21,755 bases of DNA from Lachnospiraceae bacterium (GTDB lineage Bacteria > Bacillota > Clostridia > Lachnospirales > Lachnospiraceae): assembly GCA_900766925.1 (NCBI GenBank), contig CAAFXG010000538.1:1-21755 (forward strand). The letters run 5' to 3'. The notes under the pieces are model-generated. The model did not search any database and was not told the DNA's origin. It worked only from the letters and a program-made list of their open reading frames with translations. Made by a program: the position numbers and the translations under genes. Positions 1 through 8,541 of the stretch are shown here, piece by piece; the stretch's first letter is position 1; each line of letters begins with the position of its first letter.

Positions 1-125
1 CGGCAACAACGCAGAAGCCGACAACAACCGAAAAACCGGCAACAACGCAGAAGCCGACAACAACCGAAAAACCGGCAACAACCGAAAAGCCGACAACCAC
101 CGAAAAACCGGCAACAACAGAAGAA
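1..125 (+). repeat. 18-bp tandem repeat encoding a Pro/Thr-rich linker
   Basis: Seven consecutive 18-bp units (the first lacks its first base), beginning at 1, 18, 36, 54, 72, 90 and 108. Each encodes a hexapeptide of the form K-P-[AT]-T-T-[EQ], alternating in a 12-residue higher-order unit. It is in frame with the glucanase and acts as a flexible, probably extended, spacer ahead of the catalytic domain. The array continues off the left edge. Confidence 0.9.
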
Positions 126-3100
126 CCTGTAACACCGGATACACCAGACACACCGGATACACCGGAGGATGTTTACAATCCAGATGTTCCTTTGAAGCTT
201 GAATTAGAGGACACCGATTCAACAGCAGCAGATTATTCAACTCTTAGGCTTGATGGCGAAGAAAGTTCAAATTATGAGCTTGTATGGTCAGATAATTTTC
301 AGGGTGATAAGTTAAATGATGCTAACTGGAATGTTGAAACACATGAGTCGGGATGGGTAAACGCAGAGTTACAGGCATATGTTGATGATGCTAAAAATAT
401 TTACGTTGAGGATGGTAATCTGGTATTAAGACCGGTGCGCGTGAAGGATGAGAATGGTAATGATGTAATTACTTCAGGTCGTGTTAATACAATGGGTAAG
501 CATGATTATACATATGGTGTATTTGAAGTAAGGGCAAAGGTTCCTACAGGACAAGGCTTCCTTCCTGCATTCTGGATGATGCCAACAGATGAAAATATTT
601 ACGGACAGTGGCCAAGATGTGGTGAGATTGATATCATGGAGGTTATGGGGCAGGAGACTAATAAGGTTTATGGAACAATCCACTATGGTAATCCGCATTC
701 AGAATCTCAGAATACATCTACATTAGCAACAGGCAGCTTTGCAGACGAATATCATACATTTACATGTAAGTGGGAACCGGGCAAGATTACATGGTATGTA
801 GATGGAGTTAAGTACCATGAGGAAAATGACTGGTATTCTACTACAGTGGGTCAGGGAACAGTGGCATATCCTGCACCGTTCGACCAGCCATTCTACATGA
901 TTCTTAATCTTGCGGTAGGTGGTTCATGGGTAGGATATCCTGATGATAGTACAACAATAAATGATCAGGCATATGTAATTGATTATGTCAAGGTGTACCG
1001 TAATAAAGCAGGTTATGATGATTCAAACGTTGAGAAACCTGTTACTGAGTTAATCCTTCGTGAGCCTGTGGCCGGAAACTATGTTCATAACGGTGATTTT
1101 TCACAGGTAGAAAGTCTTACAAAGGTTGATGGTGCACAGTATCAGGATTGGCAGTTTATGACTGCACTTGGAGGAGATGCCGGCGCTTCAATAGACAATA
1201 ATGAAATGGTGATTACCACAAACAATGCCGGTACAGTTGATTACAGTGTACAGCTTGTTCAGGCAGATATTCCTTTTGAAAAGGGTGCTACATATCATAT
1301 AAGCTTTAAGGCAAAGGCATCAGAGGCCAGAAAGGCAAACTTTGCAATTAAAGCTCCGGATAGAGGGTTCATGGCATATGTTTCAAAGGATATTGATTTA
1401 ACGACAGAATATCAGACATTTGAATATGACTATAAGATGCCGGATGCTACCGATGATAATGCCAGAGTAGAATTTAATATGGGTAATTGCGGCTCAACAG
1501 CTACAATTTATATTGATGATGTATCAATTACCAAGACAGCAGAAGCCAATCCGGATGAACCGGAAATAAAGACAGTACGTGCAGACGGAAACTGTGTATA
1601 CAATGGAGCATTCCAGGAGGGTACTTCACCAAAGGGAATGGAATATTGGGAGGTAACCAATAGCTGTGAAGCAGCTACAGGTGTTACCGGTCTTTCAGAT
1701 GGCAGGCAGTTTAAGGTTCAGGTTACTACATCTGAGAACATTGAAGCATTACAGCTTTCACAGACTGATTTACCTATTCTTCCTAACCAGAAATATTCAT
1801 TAAGCTTTGATGCTTATGCAGATGCCAATAAGACTATTTCGGTTGTTTTAGCAGGTGAAACATATGAATTTGAGCTGTCTGAAGGTGCAAACAGTTGCTC
1901 GAAGGTTATTACAACAGCAGAGACTTTAACAAATAAGGATATTGTGTTCAATTTAGGAGTTGTCGGAGAGTTAAAGCTTGATAATATCAGGGTAGAAGAA
2001 AATGCATTGATTAAGAATGGTTCATTTAATGCAGGTCTTGCGGGCTTTGAGACATACATAAATTCACCTGCAAGTGCAACCTATGTTGTAGATTCGCAAA
2101 GTGAAGACAATGCATATGACATAACCATCAATGATACAGGTGCTGACACAGCAGATAATGACTGGTATATTCAGTTAAAGCAGAATAATGTATCACTGGA
2201 GGAAGGTAAATGTTATAAGCTTACATTTGATGTAAGGTCAAACATTGATCGTAAGATTAAATATGCACTCCAAAAAGATGGTACCAATGATGATGTTTGG
2301 ACACAGTACGCTGAAGATACAGTTGAGTTGACTGCTTCCGACGCAGCATATACAACAATTGAGAAAAAATTCAAGATGGAAAATCCGTCAGATTTAAAGA
2401 CAATTTTCAGCATTACCATGGGTTCTGTTGGTGGAGAAAGAATTACAACTCAGCATAGAATCTGTATTGATAATATTTCCTTGGTGGAAATTGATGAAAA
2501 CGAAATGCCTGCACCACCTGTTGTTGCAGGGAAGGAATATGATGTAAACTTATTTGCAGACCCAACAATGGCAGGACAAGACACATGGACCTTAATAAAG
2601 GGTGTGGATACAAATACAGCCGCTGTTGCCGAGAGTGTGGCAAAATACTCAATTACTGACCTTTGCACAAATCCTTATGATGTAGAGCTTAAGCAGGAAA
2701 ATCTTACTCTTGAGAAGGGTGAATACTATGTGGTCAGCTTTGATATTAAGTCAACAAAGGCTCGCAAGGTACAGGCAAAATTCCAGCAGAATGGTACACC
2801 ATGGACAGCATATAAGAAGATAGATATTAACCTTCCTGAAAACGAAGTTGTACATTTCGTATCAGAGGAATTCAAGATGACATATGCATCAGATGATAAG
2901 GCGCTCTTTGCAATTGATATGGGTAACTTCGGTGAGGCTGTTGATGCTCATGAGATAGAAATCAGTAACTTATCATATAAGAAGGTGCATCACGAGACGC
3001 AGACTGTTACAGAAACATTAAATGTGAATAAGCTTACAGTTGCGGATGATACAAAGACAACAACGGGTTCTGAAGCTAATCCTTGGGATGTACAGATACA

Positions 3101-3857
3101 GCAGGTTGTTTCAATGGTAAAGGGATATACATATAAGCTTTCCTTCACTGTAAATTCAGAAGCTGCAAGAAGAATAGCGTACGGCGTCCAAAGAGATGGT
3201 GACGCAGCACATGGTGCTTTGGCATATGGTACATACAAGGAAAGTGCTATAGACTTAGTGGCTGGTGTAAATACTCCTGTAGAATTTGAGTTTGTAATGC
3301 CTGCTGATGATGAAAAAGCGGTATTCTTTGTTAACATGGCACAGGAAGGTGCTGCGGGTAATGTTACAATAAAGGACGTTAAGCTTGTTGCTACTGCAGC
3401 TCCTGTGGCGACAGCAAACCTTCTGAACAACCCGACATTTGATAATAATGCTGAAGGCTGGGAGGCAGTACTTGGTCAGGATTGGGCAGGTTCTGTTGGA
3501 ACAAGTACATTAGCAGACGGAAAAGCAACATATGACATTGAAAACGTTGGAACAGCAAACTGGAATGTACAGTTAAAGCAGACTAATCTTAGCCTCTCTG
3601 AAGGAAAGACATATGTGGTAAAGATGAATATTAATTCTACAGTAGCAAGGAAAGTTCAGGTTGTATTTAGTGATTCAATTGATGCATGGTTAGCTTCAAA
3701 TGATGTAAATCTTATTGTTGGTGACAACGAGGTTGAATTCGAGCTTACTCCGACATCTGCTGCTACAGTATTCGTAATATTCATGGGTAAGATTAATTCT
3801 GATGCGACCGAGACAGGAACAATTATAATTTCTGATTTATCAGTTACTGAAAAATAA
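1..3857 (+). CDS. Modular GH16 beta-glucanase (laminarinase-like) with repeated CBM4/16-like modules, 5' partial
   Basis: Secreted enzyme expected to hydrolyse beta-1,3 or mixed-linkage beta-glucans outside the cell. The frame is open from base 3 to the TAA at 3855-3857 (about 1284 codons visible), so the true start, signal peptide and any surface anchor lie left of the window; the TTG at 192 is internal. Order: Pro/Thr linker repeats (1-170); GH16 domain (about 270-1010) with the catalytic motif EIDIME at 624-641, two Glu flanking an Asp as in GH16 retaining enzymes; then about six modules resembling CBM4/16 (CBM_4_9), roughly 1075-1540, 1590-2000, 2005-2495, 2535-2990, 3005-3395 and 3415-3855. 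Most open with an N-G-x-F-type strand and close with an I-D-D/N-[IV]-type strand. Module 5 lacks the usual opening. No sortase motif or SLH domain at the C-terminus. GH16 is certain; laminarin as substrate is inferred from the family. Confidence 0.9.
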   Translation, partial: ATTQKPTTTEKPATTQKPTTTEKPATTEKPTTTEKPATTEEPVTPDTPDTPDTPEDVYNPDVPLKLELEDTDSTAADYSTLRLDGEESSNYELVWSDNFQGDKLNDANWNVETHESGWVNAELQAYVDDAKNIYVEDGNLVLRPVRVKDENGNDVITSGRVNTMGKHDYTYGVFEVRAKVPTGQGFLPAFWMMPTDENIYGQWPRCGEIDIMEVMGQETNKVYGTIHYGNPHSESQNTSTLATGSFADEYHTFTCKWEPGKITWYVDGVKYHEENDWYSTTVGQGTVAYPAPFDQPFYMILNLAVGGSWVGYPDDSTTINDQAYVIDYVKVYRNKAGYDDSNVEKPVTELILREPVAGNYVHNGDFSQVESLTKVDGAQYQDWQFMTALGGDAGASIDNNEMVITTNNAGTVDYSVQLVQADIPFEKGATYHISFKAKASEARKANFAIKAPDRGFMAYVSKDIDLTTEYQTFEYDYKMPDATDDNARVEFNMGNCGSTATIYIDDVSITKTAEANPDEPEIKTVRADGNCVYNGAFQEGTSPKGMEYWEVTNSCEAATGVTGLSDGRQFKVQVTTSENIEALQLSQTDLPILPNQKYSLSFDAYADANKTISVVLAGETYEFELSEGANSCSKVITTAETLTNKDIVFNLGVVGELKLDNIRVEENALIKNGSFNAGLAGFETYINSPASATYVVDSQSEDNAYDITINDTGADTADNDWYIQLKQNNVSLEEGKCYKLTFDVRSNIDRKIKYALQKDGTNDDVWTQYAEDTVELTASDAAYTTIEKKFKMENPSDLKTIFSITMGSVGGERITTQHRICIDNISLVEIDENEMPAPPVVAGKEYDVNLFADPTMAGQDTWTLIKGVDTNTAAVAESVAKYSITDLCTNPYDVELKQENLTLEKGEYYVVSFDIKSTKARKVQAKFQQNGTPWTAYKKIDINLPENEVVHFVSEEFKMTYASDDKALFAIDMGNFGEAVDAHEIEISNLSYKKVHHETQTVTETLNVNKLTVADDTKTTTGSEANPWDVQIQQVVSMVKGYTYKLSFTVNSEAARRIAYGVQRDGDAAHGALAYGTYKESAIDLVAGVNTPVEFEFVMPADDEKAVFFVNMAQEGAAGNVTIKDVKLVATAAPVATANLLNNPTFDNNAEGWEAVLGQDWAGSVGTSTLADGKATYDIENVGTANWNVQLKQTNLSLSEGKTYVVKMNINSTVARKVQVVFSDSIDAWLASNDVNLIVGDNEVEFELTPTSAATVFVIFMGKINSDATETGTIIISDLSVTEK
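132..167 (+). repeat. 9-bp tandem repeat encoding T-P-D units
   Basis: Four 9-bp units (132, 141, 150, 159) encode T-P-D, T-P-D, T-P-D, T-P-E directly after the 18-bp repeats. This is a second, independent low-complexity linker block before the GH16 domain. Confidence 0.8.
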
Positions 3858-3928
3858 ATAAAAAATGCTTCAGCGGAGCAGCTGTGTTTGGATATAAATT
3901 AGCTATCCCTTCATTTAACATAATTAGG

Positions 3929-3968
3929 TTAAGCGTTCACTCTTTATGGGTGGGCGCTTAATTTTTTT
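3929..3968 (+). terminator. Rho-independent terminator after the glucanase gene
   Basis: Stem of about 12 bp: TTAAGCGTTCAC at 3929-3940 pairs with GTGGGCGCTTAA ending at 3961 (two T-G wobbles), followed by a seven-T run at 3962-3968. It isolates the glucanase from the P-II/transport locus. Confidence 0.85.
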
Positions 3969-4078
3969 GAGAATATACGTTTTTATATAAGCTTGTTGTA
4001 TATGCCTGGCTTTCTTATTCGTTGCGATATGGAGAGATTTAAAGCAGGCATTGAAAAAATATTAAAAATCAGATACTC

Positions 4079-4105
4079 ATTCAACGCAAATTCAACGTCA
4101 TTCAA
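4079..4105 (+). promoter_or_regulatory. Phased direct repeats ATTCAA, candidate activator site for the P-II/pot locus
   Basis: ATTCAACG at 4079-4086, ATTCAACG at 4090-4097 and ATTCAA at 4100-4105 are spaced by 11 and 10 bp, one helical turn, on the same face of the DNA. A fourth ATTCAA is at 4152-4157. They sit 13-23 bp upstream of the two best -10-like hexamers, where a poor -35 would be helped by an activator. The regulator is unknown. Confidence 0.3.
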
Positions 4106-4195
4106 TTATTCTATTTTTATACATAGTTATTATGTTGAAGGAAGGGGAATATTCAAATGCTTTGTGTAAATGGTTAATACAAGGAGGATAATTTT

Positions 4196-4546
4196 ATGAA
4201 AGAGTTAAGTTTTATCATTAAGCCGGAAAAGCTGGAGAGACTAAAGGGCATTTTGGACAAACAGGGCTGTGGAGGTATTACGATTTATACCGTTATGGGC
4301 TGTGGTAATCAGAGAGGTGTCACAGATGAAAAGGTTTATTCTCTGAAGGGGTTAGAGACACATATTAATCTGCTCCCTAAGGTTAAGGTCGAGTGTGTTG
4401 TCGAGGATGACAAGGTTGAGAATATTATCATGGAAGTCAGAGATCACATTTCAACCGGTGTTGTCGGAGATGGTAAGATATTTATCAAGCCGGTGATGGA
4501 TGCTGTCAGAATCCGTACAGGTGAAAGAGGCGGTAAGGCTATCTGA
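4196..4546 (+). CDS. P-II family nitrogen/energy regulatory protein, transporter-linked type
   Basis: Small trimeric signalling protein that binds ATP/ADP (and often 2-oxoglutarate) and docks on targets through its T-loop. 116 residues, normal family length. Visible family marks: N-terminal KELSFIIKPEKLE, LPKVKVE (60-66), the nucleotide-binding TGVVGDGKIF (88-97) and RIRTGE (105-110). Aligned on LPKVK, the position of the uridylylated Tyr51 of GlnB is Thr55, and the T-loop is about four residues longer than in E. coli GlnB, so control by uridylylation is unlikely. It is the first gene of the locus, 79 bp ahead of the PotA-type ATPase, with no glnA or amtB nearby. A P-II subfamily linked to potABCD in Firmicutes (PotN) has been described; this may be a relative. 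P-II is certain, the partner is inferred. Confidence 0.93.
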   Translation: MKELSFIIKPEKLERLKGILDKQGCGGITIYTVMGCGNQRGVTDEKVYSLKGLETHINLLPKVKVECVVEDDKVENIIMEVRDHISTGVVGDGKIFIKPVMDAVRIRTGERGGKAI

Positions 4547-4625
4547 TATGATGCATACAGACCGAGATGCTGATACGACAGGAAGAAAGTGGGGTGGCTC
4601 CTGCTTATAGAAAGGGAGACCGATT

Positions 4626-5747
4626 ATGGACGAAAAGAAACCAATTGTTGAAGTGATAAATGTAAACAAGAAATATGGTGACAATCATGTCGTTCGTAAC
4701 ATGAATCTGACGGTATACGAGGGCGAGTTCCTTACGATGCTTGGATCTTCCGGCTGTGGAAAGACGACGACCCTGAGAATGATAGGTGGTTTCGAGGAAC
4801 CGACAGACGGGGAGATCAGGATCATGGGAGAGAATGTGGTGAATAAGGCACCGTATGACAGAGAGGTCAACACTGTATTTCAGAGTTATGCGCTCTTTCC
4901 CCATATGACAATATTCGATAATGTAGCATATGGATTGAGAGCAAAAAAAGTTCCAAAGGCTGAGATCAGGACACGTGTTAATGAAATGCTTGAGCTGGTT
5001 CAGCTTGGAGATTTTGGCAAAAGATACCCAAGTCAGCTGTCCGGTGGTCAGAAACAGAGGGTTGCCATCGCGAGATCCCTGGTCAACAGACCTAAGGTTC
5101 TTTTGCTTGATGAGCCGCTTGGCGCATTGGATCTTAAGCTTAGAAAACAGATGCAGCTGGAGCTGAAGCGCCTGCAGAGAAAGCTTGGAATCACTTTTAT
5201 CTATGTGACGCATGACCAGGAGGAGGCACTCACAATGAGTGACAGGATTGCTGTCATGAACAAAGGTATGCTGGAACAGCTGGATGTTCCGGAGATGATT
5301 TACGACCATCCGAGTACAAAGTTTGTGGCTGATTTTATTGGTGAGTCTAATATCTCTGATGCTGTTGTTCAGAGTGTGGAGGGTGATAAGCTGGTGCTTG
5401 CGGAGGAGTGCGGTACTGTAACGGCTTATTCTGATAAGGTATATAAGACGGGTGATTATGTACATGTTGTTGTCCGGCCGGAGAAATTAAAATATTCCAC
5501 TGAACCTGTAGAGGGTTTTTCTCTTCGGGCAAAGGTAAAAGAAGTTGTGTTTGTAGGTTCTGTGATTAAATGTATCCTGAGCCTGAGTAATGAAAATGAA
5601 TATAAAATCACATTCAAAGCGGGAGAGTCATATCCGTCTGTGGGCGATCTGATCTATCCGTATTGGGAAAAAGGAAATGCCGTTATTATACCATCTGAGA
5701 CGAACAACCTTATATATCAGACGATAGAGTTTTCATCAATTGTATAG
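4626..5747 (+). CDS. potA: Spermidine/putrescine-type ABC importer, ATP-binding subunit
   Basis: Cytoplasmic ATPase that drives uptake through the two permeases encoded next. 373 residues. Walker A GSSGCGKTT (40-48), signature LSGGQ (138-142), Walker B VLLLDE (158-163), D-loop GALD, switch His196 in THDQEE. The last ~130 residues form a TOBE-like domain, as in PotA/FbpC/CysA ATPases. Start chosen at ATG 4626 behind AAAGGGAG. It follows the P-II gene by 79 bp, and its TAG overlaps the AGGAGG of the first permease (11 bp gap), so the four transporter genes are one transcription unit. The gene order A-B-C-D matches potABCD. The substrate could also be a related cation such as an opine or amino acid derivative. 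Confidence 0.92.
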   Translation: MDEKKPIVEVINVNKKYGDNHVVRNMNLTVYEGEFLTMLGSSGCGKTTTLRMIGGFEEPTDGEIRIMGENVVNKAPYDREVNTVFQSYALFPHMTIFDNVAYGLRAKKVPKAEIRTRVNEMLELVQLGDFGKRYPSQLSGGQKQRVAIARSLVNRPKVLLLDEPLGALDLKLRKQMQLELKRLQRKLGITFIYVTHDQEEALTMSDRIAVMNKGMLEQLDVPEMIYDHPSTKFVADFIGESNISDAVVQSVEGDKLVLAEECGTVTAYSDKVYKTGDYVHVVVRPEKLKYSTEPVEGFSLRAKVKEVVFVGSVIKCILSLSNENEYKITFKAGESYPSVGDLIYPYWEKGNAVIIPSETNNLIYQTIEFSSIV

Positions 5748-5758
5748 GAGGCGGTCTT

Positions 5759-6610
5759 ATGAGCAAATTGAAAAAGAAAGTACCTGTCCTGGTTACAATC
5801 GCACCGGTATTTATCTGGATGTTTTTGCTGGGCGTGGTTCCGCTTCTGTATGTTCTGGTACTGAGCTTTTCAAGTACGGACGGAAGAAATGTTATCTATC
5901 AGTTTACATTGGGCAATTATGCGAAAATGGCAGACAGTGTGTACCAGCAGATCTATATCAATTCACTGGTAATCGCTGTGACAACCACAGTAATCTGTAT
6001 ACTTCTCGGATATCCGTTCGCGTATATAATGGCCCGCTCGTCGAAGAAGAAACAGGGATTTATGATGGTGCTTCTGATGATACCATTTTGGACAAACTCC
6101 GTTATCCGTCTGTATGGATGGAGAACGTTTCTAGGCAGCAAGGGTCTGCTGAACAATGCACTGCTCGCATTGGGGCTTACCAGTCAGTCTGTTGATTTCC
6201 TGTACAATCGTGGAACGGTAATTCTCGGTATGGTTTATACCCTGCTTCCGTTTATGATCCTGCCGATCTATTCGTCGCTGCAGAAACTTGACTGGTCTTT
6301 GCTTGAAGCGTCCTATGATTTGGGAGCAAGAGGACCGAGAACGTTTTTTAAAGTGATAGTACCGCTCACATCATCGAGTATCTTCTCGGGTGTGCTGATG
6401 GTATTTATACCTTGTCTCGGATACTATTTCGTAGAGGATATCATGGGTGGAGGCAATTCGCAGATGATCGGAAATGTGATTGAGACATACTTTAAGGCAG
6501 GAAATAACTGGCCGGTCGGTGCAGCATTTTCGGTGATACTGATTATGATTACCCTGCTGCTGGTTACATTGTATAAGAAGTGCGGTGGAAGCATGGATGA
6601 TCTGGTATAG
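5759..6610 (+). CDS. potB: Spermidine/putrescine-type ABC importer, permease PotB
   Basis: Inner-membrane subunit of the importer, binding-protein-dependent transport family. 283 residues with about six hydrophobic spans (first at about 8-38, last near the C-terminus). The EAA loop that docks on the ATPase is visible at about 183-203 (LEASYDLGARG, then V-P-L). Start ATG 5759 is preceded by AGGAGG at 5746-5751. The next permease begins 15 bp downstream. Order and motif place it as the PotB-type partner of the following PotC-type protein. Confidence 0.9.
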   Translation: MSKLKKKVPVLVTIAPVFIWMFLLGVVPLLYVLVLSFSSTDGRNVIYQFTLGNYAKMADSVYQQIYINSLVIAVTTTVICILLGYPFAYIMARSSKKKQGFMMVLLMIPFWTNSVIRLYGWRTFLGSKGLLNNALLALGLTSQSVDFLYNRGTVILGMVYTLLPFMILPIYSSLQKLDWSLLEASYDLGARGPRTFFKVIVPLTSSSIFSGVLMVFIPCLGYYFVEDIMGGGNSQMIGNVIETYFKAGNNWPVGAAFSVILIMITLLLVTLYKKCGGSMDDLV

Positions 6611-6625
6611 AGGAGGATGATTTGT

Positions 6626-7438
6626 ATGAAACAGTCGTTAAAAAAAGCAATTGCAAAAAGAAATTCTTCTCTGTACGGATGGCTGATCTATCTGTTTTTG
6701 TATCTGCCAATTATTATAATCGTTATATTTTCATTCAATACGGATGAGAGGAATATTCGTCTCAAAGAATTTACAACAAGCTGGTATTCGGTTTTGACTA
6801 CGGATCATTCATTGCTACAGTCTTTTGGTAATACGCTGATTGTGACCGGGATGAGTGTCGCACTGTCGGTCATCATAGGAACATTGGCTGCATATGGTAT
6901 GTGGAAATATAAGTTCAAGGGTAAGGGCCTTTTAAATGCAATGTTATATATGATCATCGTCATACCGGAGATCGTACTTGGAATTGCCATGTTATCCATA
7001 TATACACTGGTGAAGCTTCCGATGGGATTTCTGACATTGATCTTAAGTCATACCACCTTCTGTATCCCATTTGTGATACTGACGGTGCGGGGAACCCTGT
7101 ATGGTTTTGACAAATCGCTGGAGGAGGCATCTATGGATCTGGGTGTAAGTCCGTTTAAGACGTTTTTTAAAGTGACATTGCCGATTATCAAGCCTGGAGT
7201 CATATCCGGTGCATTTCTGGCAGTTACCCTGTCGCTGGACAATTTTGTTATTACATCCTTTGTCAACGGACCGAAGACCAGAACCCTGCCACTCAAGATC
7301 ATGGAGGAGATTCGTACAGGTATCAAACCGGATGTCAATGCGCTTGTTACGATTATTTTGGTTGTCGTTTTTGTGGTAATTACACTCTCTCAGACGGGAG
7401 TGTTAGAAAAGATAAAAAAAGTAAAGAAAAATGGATAA
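6626..7438 (+). CDS. potC: Spermidine/putrescine-type ABC importer, permease PotC
   Basis: Second membrane subunit of the importer. 270 residues, about six hydrophobic spans, EAA loop at about 166-186 (LEEASMDLGVSP, then TLP). An in-frame ATG at 6617 touches the AGGAGG at 6611-6616, which leaves no room for initiation. ATG 6626, nine bases after that site, is the better start. The protein ends in a Lys-rich tail (KKVKKNG). The solute-binding protein follows at 19 bp. Confidence 0.9.
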   Translation: MKQSLKKAIAKRNSSLYGWLIYLFLYLPIIIIVIFSFNTDERNIRLKEFTTSWYSVLTTDHSLLQSFGNTLIVTGMSVALSVIIGTLAAYGMWKYKFKGKGLLNAMLYMIIVIPEIVLGIAMLSIYTLVKLPMGFLTLILSHTTFCIPFVILTVRGTLYGFDKSLEEASMDLGVSPFKTFFKVTLPIIKPGVISGAFLAVTLSLDNFVITSFVNGPKTRTLPLKIMEEIRTGIKPDVNALVTIILVVVFVVITLSQTGVLEKIKKVKKNG

Positions 7439-7457
7439 AAGGAAGGGAGATACTTTT

Positions 7458-8522
7458 ATGAAAAAGAAAAAATTAATCAGCGTTTTAATGGTATCGGCAA
7501 TGTGTGCGGTAATGCTCGGAGGCTGCGGCTCTGAAAAGGAAGATGGTGCAGCTGCCACGGGAGAAGAGATTAATGTGTATGCATGGGTCGAAGAAATCCC
7601 GGATGAGATCATAGAGGGCTTTGAGAAGGAGACAGGAATCAAAGTGAATTTGAGTACTTTCTCCAGCAACGAGGAGGCAATCGCCAAGATTGAGGCGAGC
7701 CCGGAGGGCACCTATGATATAGTTGGTCCTAGTGATTACGCAGTGGAGGAGCTGATCGAGGCAGGATATCTTCAGTCCTATGATGTGTCCTCTCTGTCCA
7801 ATTATGGCAATCTGAAGGATATATATAAGAATCCTGATTATGATCCGGAAGCACAGTATGCGGTGCCGCTGGTCGGTGGTATGATCATCGGATGTGTCAA
7901 TACAGATTATTATGATGGTGAGATCACATCCATGGAGGATTTCCTTGATCCTGCATTTGCCAATAACCTGGTTGTCGTAGATGATTTCCGAGGAATTATA
8001 GGAATGGTATCCAAGTCTATGGGATACGGCTTAAATGAGACCGATGAGGATAAGCTGGCTGAGGTACAGGAAGAATTGATGAAATATAAGAGTCAGGTTA
8101 AGATCCTTGACAGTGATTCACCGAAGATGGCACTTATCAATGGGGAAGTAATCGGAGGAATATGCTGGAGCGAGGAAGTGGCGATTGCAATGGCGGAAGA
8201 TGAGGCAATCAAGCCGGTATTTTTTGATGACGGCGGACAGATATTTACGGATGCACTCTGTATTGTAAAGGGGACTCAGCATGAGGAAGCATGTAAAAAG
8301 TTCATGGATTATGTATTAAAGCCGGAGAGCACCAAAATCCTCATGGAAGAATATCCTTATTTGAATCCTAATAAGGCAGCGGAAGAGATACTTCCTGCTG
8401 ATTTCCTTGAGAATCTTGCATCAAACCCAAGCGATGAAATAATAGCGCGTCAGGAGAGAACCATAAATATCGGAACTACTGTTGACATATATACAGATAT
8501 GTGGAATGAATTTACCAAATAA
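7458..8522 (+). CDS. potD: PotD-like solute-binding lipoprotein
   Basis: Extracellular lipid-anchored receptor that delivers the amine to the permeases. 354 residues. Basic N-terminus KKKK, hydrophobic segment and lipobox L-G-G-C, with lipidated Cys23. Start ATG 7458 sits behind GGAAGGGAGA; an in-frame ATG at 7431 overlaps the upstream gene and would spoil the signal peptide. PotD-like landmarks: Y-A-W near 41-43, PSDY (91-94), DDFR (175-178), ICWSEE (233-238), and Asp263 at the position of the amine-binding Asp of PotD. By alignment from memory, several PotD ligand residues differ (Tyr37 to Glu46, Glu171 to Gly179, Trp255 to Phe261), so the ligand may not be spermidine. The gene is followed by a hairpin at 8542-8572. 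Confidence 0.9.
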   Translation: MKKKKLISVLMVSAMCAVMLGGCGSEKEDGAAATGEEINVYAWVEEIPDEIIEGFEKETGIKVNLSTFSSNEEAIAKIEASPEGTYDIVGPSDYAVEELIEAGYLQSYDVSSLSNYGNLKDIYKNPDYDPEAQYAVPLVGGMIIGCVNTDYYDGEITSMEDFLDPAFANNLVVVDDFRGIIGMVSKSMGYGLNETDEDKLAEVQEELMKYKSQVKILDSDSPKMALINGEVIGGICWSEEVAIAMAEDEAIKPVFFDDGGQIFTDALCIVKGTQHEEACKKFMDYVLKPESTKILMEEYPYLNPNKAAEEILPADFLENLASNPSDEIIARQERTINIGTTVDIYTDMWNEFTK

Positions 8523-8541
8523 TCGTTAATGATCCTTCCTT

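Larger units (their letters stand above)
3858..4195. other. Gene-free AT-rich region between glucanase and P-II gene
   Basis: This 338-bp stretch holds the glucanase terminator, then about 225 bp with no convincing coding frame. The second part should contain the promoter of the P-II/pot locus. I find no textbook -35/-10 pair. The best -10-like hexamers are TATACA (4118-4123) and TATTAT (4128-4133), downstream of three phased ATTCAA repeats. The P-II ribosome binding site AAGGAGGA lies just before 4196. Confidence 0.6.

Noticed and set aside
1..125. Short regular repeats as a possible CRISPR array
   Set aside because: Units are contiguous without spacers and keep a coding frame for a hexapeptide.
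192..194. TTG as the start of the glucanase gene
   Set aside because: The frame is open to the left edge and encodes an in-frame Pro/Thr linker; no RBS and no signal peptide after 192.
2990..3430. Reverse-strand frame over the glucanase CBM region
   Set aside because: Low-complexity Ser/Ala/Val translation with no motif; antisense of CBM modules.
4003..4030. Sigma-54-like GG...GC near the P-II gene, attractive because P-II genes are often sigma-54 dependent
   Set aside because: Spacing between the GG and GC elements is about 14 bp, not the required 10.
4605..5465. Long reverse-strand open frame (about 286 codons) over potA
   Set aside because: It lies opposite a gene with all ABC ATPase motifs, has no RBS, and the translation looks like no protein family.
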